A stretch of 64,000 bases of DNA, taken from the NCBI RefSeq assembly GCF_013450155.1, contig NZ_JACCKD010000001.1, forward strand, positions 558,001-622,000. The letters run 5' to 3'. The position numbers and the translations under genes are program-made. Below the pieces are notes generated by a model. That model made no database searches. It was not told where the DNA came from and saw only the letters and a program-made list of their open reading frames with translations. Origin of the DNA: Haloechinothrix aidingensis. GTDB taxonomy: Bacteria; Actinomycetota; Actinomycetes; Mycobacteriales; Pseudonocardiaceae. Shown here piece after piece: positions 42,073-50,445 of the stretch; the first letter of the stretch is position 1, and the number at the start of each line of letters is the position of its first letter.

Positions 42073-42663
42073 TCAGGGGTTGATGTCCCAGCGATCGGTG
42101 CGTTCGGGCTCGCGGGCGCTGTCGCGCAGCTTCTTCAACGCGTCCTGGTCGCCGTGCTCGGTGAAGTGCTCCAGGTCGACCACGACGAACAGCGCGCGGG
42201 CCTCCACAGCCACCGGGCCGTCCGGAGCGCCGAGGTGGCCGCGCGCGCTCGCGTAGACCTTCCGGCCGGCCGTTCCGTCCAGCTCGGCTGTGATGTGCAG
42301 GGTGGAGCCGACGGGCACCGGCCTGCGGAAGTCGGTCTCCAGCTTGCCGGTCACCGCGGGCTTGCGGAGCAGCTGCCCGACGACGGTCCCCAGCGCCTCG
42401 TCGAAAGCGCACGACAGCAGGCCGCCGTGTGCGAGGCCGGGAGCGCCCTGGTGTTCGGCCGATACGGTGAACGACGAATGCACGACGTGCCCGGCGCCGA
42501 TGGTGGATGACATGTGAAGCCCGCCCGGCTGGTCCTCACCGCAGCCGAAGCACTCGCTGTAGTGCGAGGTGAGCTCCGCGCCTTGCTCGGGTGCCTTCGG
42601 GTGCACCTGGGGAGGTTGGGTCTCGACGGGTGGCCACTGCTGAACGCTATGCACGCCGTCCAC
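42073..42663 (-). CDS. PaaI-family hotdog thioesterase
   Basis: The start is uncertain: GTG 42663 gives 196 aa, and an ATG at 42738 with an almost leaderless transcript is possible. A Cys-rich entry SECFGCGEDQPGGLHM is followed by the hotdog core HQGAPGLAHGGLLSCAFDEALGTVVGQLL, with the HGG turn and the catalytic Asp/Glu on the central helix, then GKLETDFRRPVPVGSTLHITAEL. Such enzymes hydrolyse acyl-CoA thioesters; the substrate is unknown. A near-perfect CRP/GlxR site lies about 110 bp upstream. Confidence 0.8.
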   Translation of the reverse strand: MDGVHSVQQWPPVETQPPQVHPKAPEQGAELTSHYSECFGCGEDQPGGLHMSSTIGAGHVVHSSFTVSAEHQGAPGLAHGGLLSCAFDEALGTVVGQLLRKPAVTGKLETDFRRPVPVGSTLHITAELDGTAGRKVYASARGHLGAPDGPVAVEARALFVVVDLEHFTEHGDQDALKKLRDSAREPERTDRWDINP

Positions 42664-43014
42664 GCTAACCACGCGGACGGCGGATACGTAGCCGAGGTGG
42701 CCAACCGCACGCCTCGCAATTAGCAGGACGTGCGGCATCTCAGCAAGAGTAGCGCCATACTACAAATGAGTGTGAGGTATATCACATTCATTGTTGTGCG
42801 ACCGATATCGTGGCGCGGGGTTCCCGGGACGAGGGTTCGGGGTAGGCTTGCCTTGGGCCGTCGTTTTGCGTGTTCGTGTTCGCACGCTCGCGGAACTTCT
42901 GACGCGGGCCGATTGTGTGCTGAGCGTGCACGTGCTCGACTCGTTGGAACCGTCCGGGACGGCCCGGGTGCCGTTCGCGGCACTTGAAACGGATGTGTAA
43001 CGAGGAGTAAAGCG
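42664..43014. other. Divergent intergenic region (thioesterase / cold-shock)
   Basis: About 350 bp without a supported gene. It holds a CRP/GlxR-type site (42771-42786) and, on the minus strand, a -10-like TAGTAT near 42756-42761. On the plus side lies a long untranslated leader before the cold-shock gene, as is usual for csp genes. A short open frame at 42791-43000 lacks family resemblance and a ribosome site. Confidence 0.5.
42771..42786. promoter_or_regulatory. CRP/GlxR-type binding site
   Basis: TGTGAGGTATATCACA matches the consensus TGTGA-N6-TCACA exactly. In actinobacteria this is the site of the cAMP-responsive regulators Crp and GlxR. It lies in the shared upstream region of the thioesterase (minus) and the cold-shock gene (plus). 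It is close to a TAGTAT -10 box on the minus strand, so cAMP control of the thioesterase is the simplest reading. Confidence 0.65.
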
Positions 43015-43218
43015 GTGGCGCAAGGCACTGTGAAGTGGTTCAACGCCGAGAAGGGTTTCGGCTTCATCGCGCAGGACGACGCCGAGGGTGACGTGTTTGT
43101 GCACTACTCGGAGATCGAGGGTCGGGGGTTCCGGACCCTCGAGGAGAATCAGCGTGTGGAGTTCGAGGTAGGCCAGAGCCAGAAGGGCCCGCAGGCCCAG
43201 AAGGTTCGCGCTCTCTGA
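43015..43218 (+). CDS. Cold-shock protein (CspA family)
   Basis: The GTG at 43015 follows GAGGAG; 67 aa, the standard length. The single OB-fold carries RNP1 KGFGFIAQ and RNP2 DVFVHYSEI, the aromatic nucleic-acid-binding patches. It is an RNA/DNA chaperone that melts secondary structure at low temperature or during stress. The gene has a long leader and is followed by a strong intrinsic terminator, so it is monocistronic. Confidence 0.95.
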   Translation: MAQGTVKWFNAEKGFGFIAQDDAEGDVFVHYSEIEGRGFRTLEENQRVEFEVGQSQKGPQAQKVRAL

Positions 43219-43240
43219 CGCGGCGCGTCGACTAGACTGC

Positions 43241-43282
43241 TCAGCCCCCGGTGGATCGTTCCTCCGGGGGCTGAACTTATTT
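43241..43282 (+). terminator. Rho-independent terminator after the cold-shock gene
   Basis: TCAGCCCCCGG (43241-43251) and CCGGGGGCTGA (43264-43274) form a perfect 11-bp stem with a 12-base loop, followed by ACTTATTT. This is the only hairpin in the window with a real T-rich tail. It lies 22 bp after the stop. Confidence 0.85.
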
Positions 43283-43299
43283 CGGGGGTGTTCGTCTGG

Positions 43300-43683
43300 C
43301 TACCGCTGTGGCGAGCCGGTGGCTCCGTACGACTCCCAGGACAATCGGTCCAGTACCCATCCGCGGACAAGGGTCTCCGCCGACACTCCGCGCTCGCCTG
43401 CGATAGCGGCCAGCTGTGCGGTGGCCGCGGGCGCGAGCCGCAGCTGCATCGGCGGTGCGTCACGCATGTGCAGTCCCGGGTCGGTGGCCGGTTCCTCGTC
43501 GTCCCCGGAGGGCGCCGCGTCCTCGCCGGCGACCGGCTCCCCGGCGAGCGCCGCGATGTAACCCTCCAGTTCGTGGTCGGTCACTCGCTCGTTGTCGGTC
43601 GTCGGCGCTTCCTGGCGCCGCTCGTCGCTGTCCGTCGGGTTCTTGTTGCGGCCGCGGGATCGGCCGAGTGAAGGGAATGGCAC
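43300..43683 (-). CDS. Small protein with ribbon-helix-helix-like C-terminus
   Basis: The GTG at 43683 gives 127 aa; the open frame extends further but that part looks non-coding. The N-terminal half is charged and probably disordered (GRSRGRNKNPTDSDERRQEAP). The C-terminal MQLRLAPAATAQLAAIAGERGVSAETLVRGWVLDRL resembles a ribbon-helix-helix (CopG-like) strand and two helices, so DNA binding is possible. I do not recognise a specific family. It lies between a terminator and a hairpin region and has no partner gene. Confidence 0.55.
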   Translation of the reverse strand: MPFPSLGRSRGRNKNPTDSDERRQEAPTTDNERVTDHELEGYIAALAGEPVAGEDAAPSGDDEEPATDPGLHMRDAPPMQLRLAPAATAQLAAIAGERGVSAETLVRGWVLDRLSWESYGATGSPQR

Positions 43684-43805
43684 CGGGACAGGATAGCCGC
43701 GCGCTGCCGATGCAGGCGGCCGTGCCGCGCCGGTAACCGCGACGTTCGGCCGCACGGACCAACCGTGACGTTTAGCCCCGCACCGCGCGGGCAAACCAGT
43801 AGGAA

Positions 43806-43836
43806 GCCCCCGCGCCAGGGGGAGGAACGCGGGGGC
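43806..43836. terminator. GC-rich hairpin in the 43.7-44.1 kb intergenic region
   Basis: GCCCCCGCG (43806-43814) and CGCGGGGGC (43828-43836) are perfect complements with a 13-base purine-rich loop. The 447-bp region 43684-44130 holds no convincing gene. Besides this hairpin it contains a dyad at 44056-44077 and a CTAGCC/GGCTAG hairpin at 44080-44095, both close to the next gene. Confidence 0.45.
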
Positions 43837-44055
43837 CGGAGGGGATCTCCACAGGCGCTGACCGGGGGTGTGTCAGCACCCCGATTGTTACACGAAATAC
43901 GGGTTCACGGCGAGCGATCGATGGGAAAATCTGCACCAGGCGGCCACCGGGAGTTCCCTCGTTCTCCCTTGTGCGCAAGGCGGTACGGGTGTAGGGGCTT
44001 CCCGATGGCCGGCGTTGGAACAACAGAGCGTTCTTGAGAGTTCACCCTGCGGGGG

Positions 44056-44077
44056 ACTGTGAGTGCGATGTCACAGT
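44056..44077. promoter_or_regulatory. Dyad ACTGTGA-N8-TCACAGT, possible operator
   Basis: ACTGTGA (44056-44062) and TCACAGT (44071-44077) are exact inverted copies. It resembles a CRP half-site pair, but the spacer is two bases too long for one. A second perfect hairpin, CTAGCC-TCGC-GGCTAG (44080-44095), follows directly. Both precede a small gene by about 40-75 bp and may regulate it. Confidence 0.4.
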
Positions 44078-44130
44078 AGCTAGCCTCGCGGCTAGTCGTC
44101 AGGAACGCCGTGTTGAGTGGAGGAGGAACC

Positions 44131-44379
44131 ATGAGTGGTTCTCTTGAAGTCCGCCAGTTCCTCATGCGTCAGGAAGAGACGCGATCGACGGGCTCCGGCA
44201 TGGGCGTTCCTTCGCAGCGTTCGTCCGGTGCTGACTCGCTTCGGATCTCCGACGATCAGCTCAAGAGGGCGCGGCGAGCCGTCGCCGGTAGCGCGCACGA
44301 CGCCGAGGACTGCGCGCTGCTGTTGGACATGCTCGGGTTGCGGCCGGACGAGGACGGCGTACCTCCCGTGCAGCGGTGA
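44131..44379 (+). CDS. Small conserved-looking protein of unknown function
   Basis: The ATG at 44131 follows an excellent GGAGGAGGAACC; 82 aa. The N-terminal half is polar (SGSLEVRQFLMRQEETRSTG) and the C-terminal half is helical: DDQLKRARRAVAGSAHDAEDCALLLDMLGLRPDEDGV. The strong ribosome site and two dyads upstream argue for a real gene. I do not recognise the family. It lies directly before the tRNA cluster. Confidence 0.65.
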   Translation: MSGSLEVRQFLMRQEETRSTGSGMGVPSQRSSGADSLRISDDQLKRARRAVAGSAHDAEDCALLLDMLGLRPDEDGVPPVQR

Positions 44380-44461
44380 CACGCTCCGGCCGTTCGATGC
44401 AGGTCAGGGCGTCACGCCGCGCTTAGTGGCACCCGCTGTGGTGCGCTGTGCGCGGGTGTCG

Positions 44462-44467
44462 TATGCT
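44462..44467 (+). promoter_or_regulatory. Possible -10 box of the tRNA-Glu-Asp-Phe cluster
   Basis: TATGCT lies 70 bp before tRNA-Glu; a poor -35 (TGGTGC) is 17 bp upstream. It is the best housekeeping-type promoter candidate between the small gene and the tRNA genes. Confidence 0.35.
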
Positions 44468-44537
44468 ATTCGCGGCTCCCAGGGACGGACCGGCGGAACT
44501 CTGGGAACACGGTTGGCCGGTTAGCCGGACTAGCCGG

Positions 44538-44610
44538 GCTCCCATCGTCCAGCGGCCTAGGACTCCGCCCTTTCAAGGCGGCGACGCGGGTTCGAATCCC
44601 GTTGGGAGCA
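44538..44610 (+). tRNA. tRNA-Glu (anticodon UUC)
   Basis: The acceptor GCTCCCA pairs with TGGGAGC, the anticodon stem CCGCC/GGCGG encloses CTTTCAA (anticodon TTC), and the T-arm is CGGG-TTCGAAT-CCCG. The discriminator is A and CCA is not encoded. First of three tandem tRNA genes. Confidence 0.95.
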
Positions 44611-44623
44611 CGGAAAACTACAT

Positions 44624-44700
44624 GGCCCTGTGGCGCAGTTGGTTAGCGCGCCGCCCTGTCACGGCGGAGGTCGCGGGTTCGAGTCCCGTCAGGGTCGCCA
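44624..44700 (+). tRNA. tRNA-Asp (anticodon GUC)
   Basis: The acceptor GGCCCTG pairs with CAGGGTC (one G-U pair), the D-arm is GCGC, the anticodon stem CCGCC/GGCGG encloses CTGTCAC (anticodon GTC), and the T-arm is GCGGG/CCCGT. The discriminator is G at 44697 and CCA is encoded at 44698-44700. Confidence 0.95.
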
Positions 44701-44746
44701 ACGTACTCCTCGGTGCACGGTGCGTGTCACCGTGCGAGTATCCCTT

Positions 44747-44820
44747 GGCCAGGTAGCTCAGTTGGTACGAGCGTCCGCCTGAAAAGCGGAAGGTCGACGG
44801 TTCGAATCCGTCCCTGGCCA
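44747..44820 (+). tRNA. tRNA-Phe (anticodon GAA), island integration site
   Basis: The acceptor GGCCAGG pairs with CCTGGCC, the D-arm is GCTC/GAGC, the anticodon stem TCCGC/GCGGA encloses CTGAAAA (anticodon GAA), and the T-arm GACGG/CCGTC is intact. CCA is not encoded. The Glu-Asp-Phe order is also known from mycobacteria. Its 3' 43 bases plus three following C residues are repeated imperfectly at 50947-50992. Confidence 0.95.
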
Positions 44821-44823
44821 CCC
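44778..44823 (+). repeat. attL-like direct repeat (3' part of tRNA-Phe)
   Basis: 46 bp covering the anticodon loop to just past the tRNA 3' end. It matches 50947-50992 in the same orientation with three mismatches, the last 24 bases being identical. tRNA 3' ends are the classical core sites of tyrosine recombinases. Confidence 0.75.
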
Positions 44824-45179
44824 TCTTGACCTGCGGAAATCCCTTCGATCGATCCTCCGGTCGGAGGGACTTCGTTTAGGTAGTCTCACTTGCACCCCCT
44901 TGCTGTAGCAACGGATGTAGCAACGTACCCACTCGGGATGCTTCTCCAGCTTGGCCGGTTCCGAAACTTGTTCGTGTATGCGAAGCCGCATCGTGGTGTT
45001 CGCGCCGGACGGCCACACGAATGACGCAGGTTATGGAGATGGGTCGCGGGGTGGCCGGTCGTCTACCGACGGCGTGTTGACCGTGCCCAGATGTCATCGC
45101 CAGTAGCCGAGAAACGTTGCCCACCCTTCCTCACGGTTGTGCGGACCTGTGGAGGCGTTGAGGTGCGAGGCTGGCCGGT
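44824..45179. other. Non-coding left end of the island
   Basis: A 356-bp stretch after tRNA-Phe without a supported gene. It contains two copies of TGTAGCAACG (44904-44913 and 44916-44925), spaced 12 bp start to start. This may be the trace of recombinase arm-type sites or of a lost integrase gene end. Confidence 0.4.
44904..44925 (+). repeat. Tandem 10-bp direct repeat
   Basis: TGTAGCAACG occurs at 44904-44913 and again at 44916-44925, separated by GA. Closely spaced short direct repeats beside an att core are typical of integrase arm or excisionase sites. Confidence 0.35.
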
Positions 45180-45959
45180 ATGGAACTGAATGGCGCCACT
45201 CCGACGCTTGACCAGATGTCGGCGCTTGCGTTGACCAACTACGGGCATTTCACGTCGATGCTTGTCGAGAACGGTCGAGTGCGGGGCTTGTCCTTGCACA
45301 TGCAGCGGCTCGCGAAGGATTGCCGCTTCCTCTTCGACACCGACCTCGACACCGACCGTGTGTGCGCCTGCGTGCATCAGGCGTTGGCGGATCGGCGAGA
45401 GGCGATCGTGGTCCGGGTGACTGTCTACGATCCTGCGCTGAACCTCGGCACCGTCGGTGCCGACGCGGACCCACACATCCTGGTCACCACCCGGGACGCC
45501 GGGGCGGCCTCGCCGTCGCCACTACGGCTGCAGGCCGCCGCCTACCAGCGCGAGATCCCGGCGGTGAAGCACATCGGCCTGTTCGGTGCCCTCCAGCGGC
45601 GCCGGGCCGCACAGCGGGAGGGTTTCGACGATGTGCTGTTCCTGAACCCCGACGGCACGATCTCCGAGTTAGCGACGTCGAATATCGGGTTCATTCGTGA
45701 TGGCCAGGTGGTCTGGCCTCGGTCGGAATGGCTCAGTGGTGTGACCATGACCCTGATCAACCAGGCATTGGACGAGCCGATCACGGCCAAGCCCTTGACT
45801 CTGTCGGACCTGCCGGGCATGGAAGCGGCATTCGCGACCAACGCGGCGACCGGAATTCGCCCGATCGCCTCGGTGGACGGCACGAGCTGGCCAACCGAGC
45901 ACACGATCCTGCGGGAGCTGCGGGAGTTGTACGGGAACATCCCGGCCGAACCGGTATAG
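45180..45959 (+). CDS. Class IV aminotransferase-family PLP enzyme
   Basis: 259 aa, somewhat short for the BCAT/DAAT/ADCL superfamily. The N-terminal YGHFTSMLVENGRVRGLSLHMQRLAKDC is the usual opening with the substrate-loop His. The catalytic Lys is expected in IPAVKHIGLFGALQRRRAAQREGFDDVLFLNPDGTISELATSNIGFI, a segment with the EL(A)TSN phosphate-binding pattern of this fold. It could be an aminotransferase or an aminodeoxychorismate-lyase-like enzyme. It lies 57 bp before an HTH-SUMF1 gene. A decayed copy of the same gene pair is found at 51132-51370, so the two travelled together. Confidence 0.78.
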   Translation: MELNGATPTLDQMSALALTNYGHFTSMLVENGRVRGLSLHMQRLAKDCRFLFDTDLDTDRVCACVHQALADRREAIVVRVTVYDPALNLGTVGADADPHILVTTRDAGAASPSPLRLQAAAYQREIPAVKHIGLFGALQRRRAAQREGFDDVLFLNPDGTISELATSNIGFIRDGQVVWPRSEWLSGVTMTLINQALDEPITAKPLTLSDLPGMEAAFATNAATGIRPIASVDGTSWPTEHTILRELRELYGNIPAEPV

Positions 45960-46016
45960 CCGCGCTTGAAGTGCAGCTCTCCTGCGACAAGGGTGATCGA
46001 CTAGGGGAGTGGAGAC

Positions 46017-46934
46017 GTGGCGACTGTCCAGCACTGGTCCGGCGTCGAGGTGCGCGCGCTGCGGGACGCCAAGCGCATGAGCATCCGCGAGTTCGCCGCA
46101 CACCTCGGCGTCAGCGAACGCATGATCTCCAAGTGGGAAGCCGGTGGCGAGTCAATCACTCCGCGACCGGTGAACCAAGCGGCATTGGATACGTGCCTGA
46201 CGTGCAACGACCCGGACACGCAAGCCCGCTTCTCGTACCTGACCGGCGACTCGCTAGTCCCCGGCAACGGTGACGCGCAGGTCGACCTCGTCGGCTCCAC
46301 GGAAACGCGCCACCCGGTCGACGGCCGGCTCATGGTCAAGGTCGAGGGCAGCGTCTACCTCGCAGGACCCAGCAACGAACCGGTGTGGGTACCGGACTAC
46401 TACATCGACGTCCACCCCGGCACCAACGCCGAGCACTCCCGCTTCGTCGCCGCCACCGGTCACACGCCACCACAACACTGGATAGACGGCACCTATCCGG
46501 AACGGCTCGCTGATCATCCCGTCGTCTTCGTGACCTGGAACGACGCCAGCGCCTACGCCGAATGGGCCGGCAAGGCGCTCCCCACCAGCCAGCAATGGGA
46601 GAAGACCGCGCGGGGCACCCGTGGGACGGTGTACCCGTGGGGCGATCAACCCACGCCGACCTAGTGCAACGTCCGCGAGAACGGGGTAGGGGAGACCACC
46701 GCGGTCGACTGCTACCAGAGCGGCGTCAGCCCATACGGCGTCTACGACTTCTGCGGCAACATCTGGGAATGCTGCTCCACCAAGACCAAACCAGGCCGCC
46801 ACGACCTGAAGGGCGCAGCTTGGACCAGTCCCTTCGACCGCGCAACGTCGTCATCGTTCAACGACGCCGCCGCCTCAATGTGTGACGATGACACCGGCTT
46901 CCGTTGCGTCGCCATCCCCGACCAGGAAGGGTAA
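46017..46934 (+). pseudogene. HTH-SUMF1 fusion protein, interrupted by an in-frame TAG
   Basis: GTG start at 46017. Residues 1-85 are an XRE-type helix-turn-helix (VRALRDAKRMSIREFAAHLGVSERMISKWEAGGE). From about 100 on it is a formylglycine-generating-enzyme/SUMF1 domain: GSVYLAG, VPDYYIDVHPGTNAEHSRFV, HPVVFVTWNDASAYAEWAGKALPTSQQWEKTARG. A TAG at 46662-46664 follows DQPTPT. The same frame then continues with family-typical CNVRENGVGETT, GVYDFCGNIWECC and DDTGFRCVAIPD to a TAA at 46932. A single AAG-to-TAG change is the likely lesion, since homologues usually have Lys before the CN/AN motif. Alternatively it is a recoded or suppressed stop. Confidence 0.75.
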
Positions 46935-47117
46935 CTGAGGTATGGAACGTGACGGAAGCAGTGAGTGAGGCTTTTTGTCCGTCGAGTGTTTGCGGCGGCT
47001 CGACGCGGCCGACATTCTAGTTGCTGCGACGCCATGAATCTTTAGGATCGAAGCATGGTAAATTATCGCTTGACAGGTTAACTGCCCCTCGGCCAGCTAG
47101 CCGCGCCACACCGACGC

Positions 47118-48614
47118 TTACACGAACCGCACTGATTCGCTGGCACGTGTGAGAGCCACGTAGAGTGCGCGATCGTTTGCACTACTTTCCGTAAGACCTG
47201 TGCGTATTCTGTCAGCTTGGGTAGGCTGAACTCGAACGCCGACCGTGGGCCATTCCTTGCCTTTAGCTTGATGGATGGTCATTCCAGGAATGCATCTGGC
47301 TTGGTTTAATCTTTGGGCAAGGGAATGAAGTCGAGCGCGTTGTTTTTCCTCTCCACTACCGGGGAGAGTCCGTAACTGGCGAGGACTTCCGAGTTCCTTT
47401 AGCGCACTACGTAGTTGGTTCAACGCACTGGCCATCGCTTCCGGTGTGCCGTGACTGATGGTTTCGAGGACCTGTCGAAACTGGGAGGAACCTTCAGCCT
47501 GCACTGTCTCCGGTTCAAGGCCGAGAAGGGCCATTGCTTCTGGTGCGAAGATGGCGCGTCGATCGAAACGTTCGGTAACTACTTGGTCTAACAGTAGAAT
47601 GATTCCAGCCTCAGTTTGATTGTCCACTCGCCCAAAGGACAACGGGAGGACGCGTGCATCGGACTGCCACAACATCCCCCACTCAGGAGCCAATACAACA
47701 TCGACTTCTCCGGCAGAACCGTCCTCTACGGCGACGCCTCGCCCAGCTCGTAATTCAATCGCAATATGCCGCATCTCGTGCGTCGCAAAGCGAAATGATT
47801 CCGTTACGGGAAGCGATAGGTATCCCTGGCTCTTCACAAGCTGCGGTACGAGGTCGGGCTGGGCGCCGCGAAACTCGTATAGAGCTTGCCATGGATCCCC
47901 AATGAGCGTGGTGCGTAACCCACTTTTCCCTGCGAGCAAGATCAGATCGACATCGAGGTCATTCGCGTCGAATACCTCGTCAACGATCAACGAGCGGGTC
48001 GTATTGCGGAGATAGTCTGCCAGCACTTGTCGAAGGTCATCGCGGGACAACGCTGCTTGGAGGACGGCGCGAATCTCCTCGTGCGTGCATAGTCCGTTCG
48101 CAAGATGAGTCTCGAAGTGCTGCTTCGTCCCGATGCCGTACCCAGGCCGGGTGATGTGGGTACCGACTGACGTCACGTCTCGACCGTGTAACGTGGCGAC
48201 GCGGCGCCATCCTTGATTCGGCTGCAGGTAGCGGGCGCCACGTTGTCCGCGCCAAATGTCGAGCACCTTGAGTTCGGTGTGGCCACCAGGCCAGCGGAGC
48301 GTGCCGGTTACCAGGAGATGCCTGACAAGCTCGCAGTGCAGCGAGTCAAGAGTCTTGATATCGTGCGGCCAGCCGACGGCGCGTGTCCCCCAACGTTGTT
48401 GTACGCGAATCCGGAACTCTTGCGTGGCCGAGCGAGCAAAGCTGACTCCAATCGTGCGTCGCCCTGGGTCACGGTCTGCGAAGCGTGTGACGCCATAGCG
48501 TTCAGCGGCGATAGTAGTTTTTCCCGCACCCGGAGCAGCAATGATGAACACATGTTCGGCACGACTGGCTGCTGCTCGACGCTGCTCATCCGTTAGCGAA
48601 AAGCGAGCTGGCAT
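47118..48614 (-). CDS. gajB: UvrD/Rep-like helicase GajB (Gabija system)
   Basis: 498 aa, matching the roughly 500 aa of GajB. Superfamily 1 motifs are visible: the Q-motif region [16 protein letters not shown], Walker A APGAGKTT (27-34), a DExx-type motif [13 protein letters not shown], motif [18 protein letters not shown], the late motif [15 protein letters not shown] and motif [13 protein letters not shown]. Motif II has VFD rather than the usual AQD. In Gabija, GajB senses DNA ends and activates the GajA nuclease. The start overlaps the upstream nuclease gene by 29 bp, so the two are translationally linked. Confidence 0.85.
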   Translation of the reverse strand: MPARFSLTDEQRRAAASRAEHVFIIAAPGAGKTTIAAERYGVTRFADRDPGRRTIGVSFARSATQEFRIRVQQRWGTRAVGWPHDIKTLDSLHCELVRHLLVTGTLRWPGGHTELKVLDIWRGQRGARYLQPNQGWRRVATLHGRDVTSVGTHITRPGYGIGTKQHFETHLANGLCTHEEIRAVLQAALSRDDLRQVLADYLRNTTRSLIVDEVFDANDLDVDLILLAGKSGLRTTLIGDPWQALYEFRGAQPDLVPQLVKSQGYLSLPVTESFRFATHEMRHIAIELRAGRGVAVEDGSAGEVDVVLAPEWGMLWQSDARVLPLSFGRVDNQTEAGIILLLDQVVTERFDRRAIFAPEAMALLGLEPETVQAEGSSQFRQVLETISHGTPEAMASALNQLRSALKELGSPRQLRTLPGSGEEKQRARLHSLAQRLNQARCIPGMTIHQAKGKEWPTVGVRVQPTQADRIRTGLTESSANDRALYVALTRASESVRFV

Positions 48615-50445
48615 CGGGTTCCTCGTTGTCGATGTAGAGAAACTTGAACATTTCCTGGAAATGCAATGGGACAGCTACCGAGTCATTGTTGTCAAGCCGT
48701 CTGGAAAGTTCTGATCCGAGCTCAAGGGCGAACTCACCTTTGCGGTTTCTACCCGAATTCTGGAATATGCTGTCAACGACTTCGTCGGTGACTTCGGACG
48801 GGGCAGAAATCCCTATAGACTTGAGAGCAGCAGTCACTGCTTCCTCATTTCCCGGAGTGATTGATGGTTCTAAAGTTGGCTTACTAAAGAATCCTCTCAC
48901 GACAGCAGCATCGTAGGAATTGATCCATGCAGGAGGGGAAAAAGAATCACCGTCTCGTGTGTCGGTATCGGTTAGGATAGCGACGCGCTGCACAATCTCG
49001 TGTCCGGGTGTGGCGAGTAGGTCAAGGGGCCAACGTCCAACTCTGCTTCCCATGACAGTGATAGTCAGGGCATCAATAAATCTTTGCTTCTGGGAATCGT
49101 TTGAAGCCCATGCTCGACCGTACTGCCGTACTAGTACGGCATCAGTTACGCCCTCAACCAGCAGCATGCGTTCGGCAAAGAGGGATGCTGAACGTGTCGC
49201 ATCCATATGCAGTCTTGCCATTCGAAGAGTCTTTCCTCGGTCGTGGAACGGAATTTGCGCTATGCAACGAGACGTGCTATTGCCGTCGTTCGTCCGGCGT
49301 AGAACGACCAGTTCTTCAGGTTGGCAAGCTGAAATGATTTCACCTGCATGACTGCTGATGATAACTTGAATCTCGGGTCGGAGTTTGGTCACCTGCTGCA
49401 GGTAACGAGCGAGACCGTGCTGCAATTGGGGGTGTAAGTGAGCCTCAGGTTCTTCAACTACGACTGTAACGTGGAACAAGTCAGGAAAGAAGGAGTCCTG
49501 TTCGGATTCGGCTTCCGCTTCCGCTTGATTTAGGCGTTCCTCGTCTGTAGGCGACTTGACGTCGATGTCTTTGTGGGCGGCTGCCTCTTCGGATTCGGCC
49601 CGATACGTACCGTCCGCTCCGGCGCCGGTCGATGCGGGCGTCCCGACGCTATCGGGGATCGCAGCTAGAACGACAGCAATGTGCAGTAAGTTCACGTAAC
49701 CGAGCCCAGATACTTCCAGACGCTGGGCAAACGCCCTGTCGTCAATGCTACTGATCAGCAGTTCGAGTACACGTGCAAGATAAGTGTCGTCAACTTCCTG
49801 CCCACCAATGAAGGCATGTTGGCGGTTGACACCTGAGGACAGCGCGCTCATATGCTCCCTGACTCGTCGTTCCACCGACGCGATAAGCCCAGACTGTGTG
49901 AGCTGGTCCAGGAAACGTGCCGCTATAGCACGTAGCTCGGTGAGATTTCGGTGTCCGCGCCTACGCTGCTGCTCAGCCCGGAATAGCTCAACCAGAATTT
50001 GAGCCTCACGTCGCGCCAGCTCGTCAAGTGGATTGCGTTGAGCTTGCAGGTAGACGAACCGTATCTGGTCCGCATCGTCTGAATATGTGCCAATCGTGGA
50101 CGAGCGGACACGGCCAAGACTTCTCTCTAGTTGTCGCGTCCAGGTCGGCGCAGGCGTTCCATGTGCCCTTAGTGATTTGCCAAGCGGACTCTCTGGCTGT
50201 CCCGAGGGGCTTAGTGAATATTCGACGTTGATCTGACGAGGAGTCTTGCCGCTTAACGTGGCAGCGCTCGGCCGGTTTAACTGCGGAAAATTATGTGGAT
50301 GCCCCAGATAGAGGGCATCGGTAATTGTTGTCTTTCCAGTGCTGTTTGCGCCGATAAGGACAGAAAACCTACCCGGTAGATCGCAAACAATAGGAGCGTC
50401 AGCGGAGGCGCGAAAGCCGTGAACGGTTGCGCGACTTAGGTACAC
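48586..50445 (-). CDS. gajA: OLD-family ATPase/TOPRIM nuclease GajA (Gabija system)
   Basis: GTG start at 50445; 619 aa. The ABC-type ATPase half has Walker [10 protein letters not shown] (32-40), signature-like SGLGY (246-250), Walker [15 protein letters not shown] (327-340) and the switch His in IISSHAGE. The TOPRIM nuclease half has the conserved Glu in LLVEGVTDA (E431) and the acidic [12 protein letters not shown] (D493, D495). This is the class 2 OLD architecture, which pairs with a UvrD-like helicase. GajA nicks or degrades phage DNA when nucleotide levels fall. An acidic insertion (about 281-318) between signature and Walker B is unusually long. Gene order and overlap with gajB fit Gabija. 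Confidence 0.87.
   Translation of the reverse strand: MYLSRATVHGFRASADAPIVCDLPGRFSVLIGANSTGKTTITDALYLGHPHNFPQLNRPSAATLSGKTPRQINVEYSLSPSGQPESPLGKSLRAHGTPAPTWTRQLERSLGRVRSSTIGTYSDDADQIRFVYLQAQRNPLDELARREAQILVELFRAEQQRRRGHRNLTELRAIAARFLDQLTQSGLIASVERRVREHMSALSSGVNRQHAFIGGQEVDDTYLARVLELLISSIDDRAFAQRLEVSGLGYVNLLHIAVVLAAIPDSVGTPASTGAGADGTYRAESEEAAAHKDIDVKSPTDEERLNQAEAEAESEQDSFFPDLFHVTVVVEEPEAHLHPQLQHGLARYLQQVTKLRPEIQVIISSHAGEIISACQPEELVVLRRTNDGNSTSRCIAQIPFHDRGKTLRMARLHMDATRSASLFAERMLLVEGVTDAVLVRQYGRAWASNDSQKQRFIDALTITVMGSRVGRWPLDLLATPGHEIVQRVAILTDTDTRDGDSFSPPAWINSYDAAVVRGFFSKPTLEPSITPGNEEAVTAALKSIGISAPSEVTDEVVDSIFQNSGRNRKGEFALELGSELSRRLDNNDSVAVPLHFQEMFKFLYIDNEEPDASSLFANG

Noticed and set aside
42791-43000. 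69-codon frame in the cold-shock leader
   Set aside because: No ribosome site, no family likeness, and it lies in a region where csp genes usually have a long untranslated leader.
44056-44077. Dyad as a CRP/GlxR site
   Set aside because: The half-sites TGTGA and TCACA are eight bases apart instead of six, so a standard CRP dimer would not fit.
44758-45124. Minus-strand frames over and after tRNA-Phe that might be an integrase end
   Set aside because: The translation includes the tRNA itself (DSNRRPSAFQ) and shows no R-H-R-Y recombinase residues. At most it could be an unrecognisable remnant.
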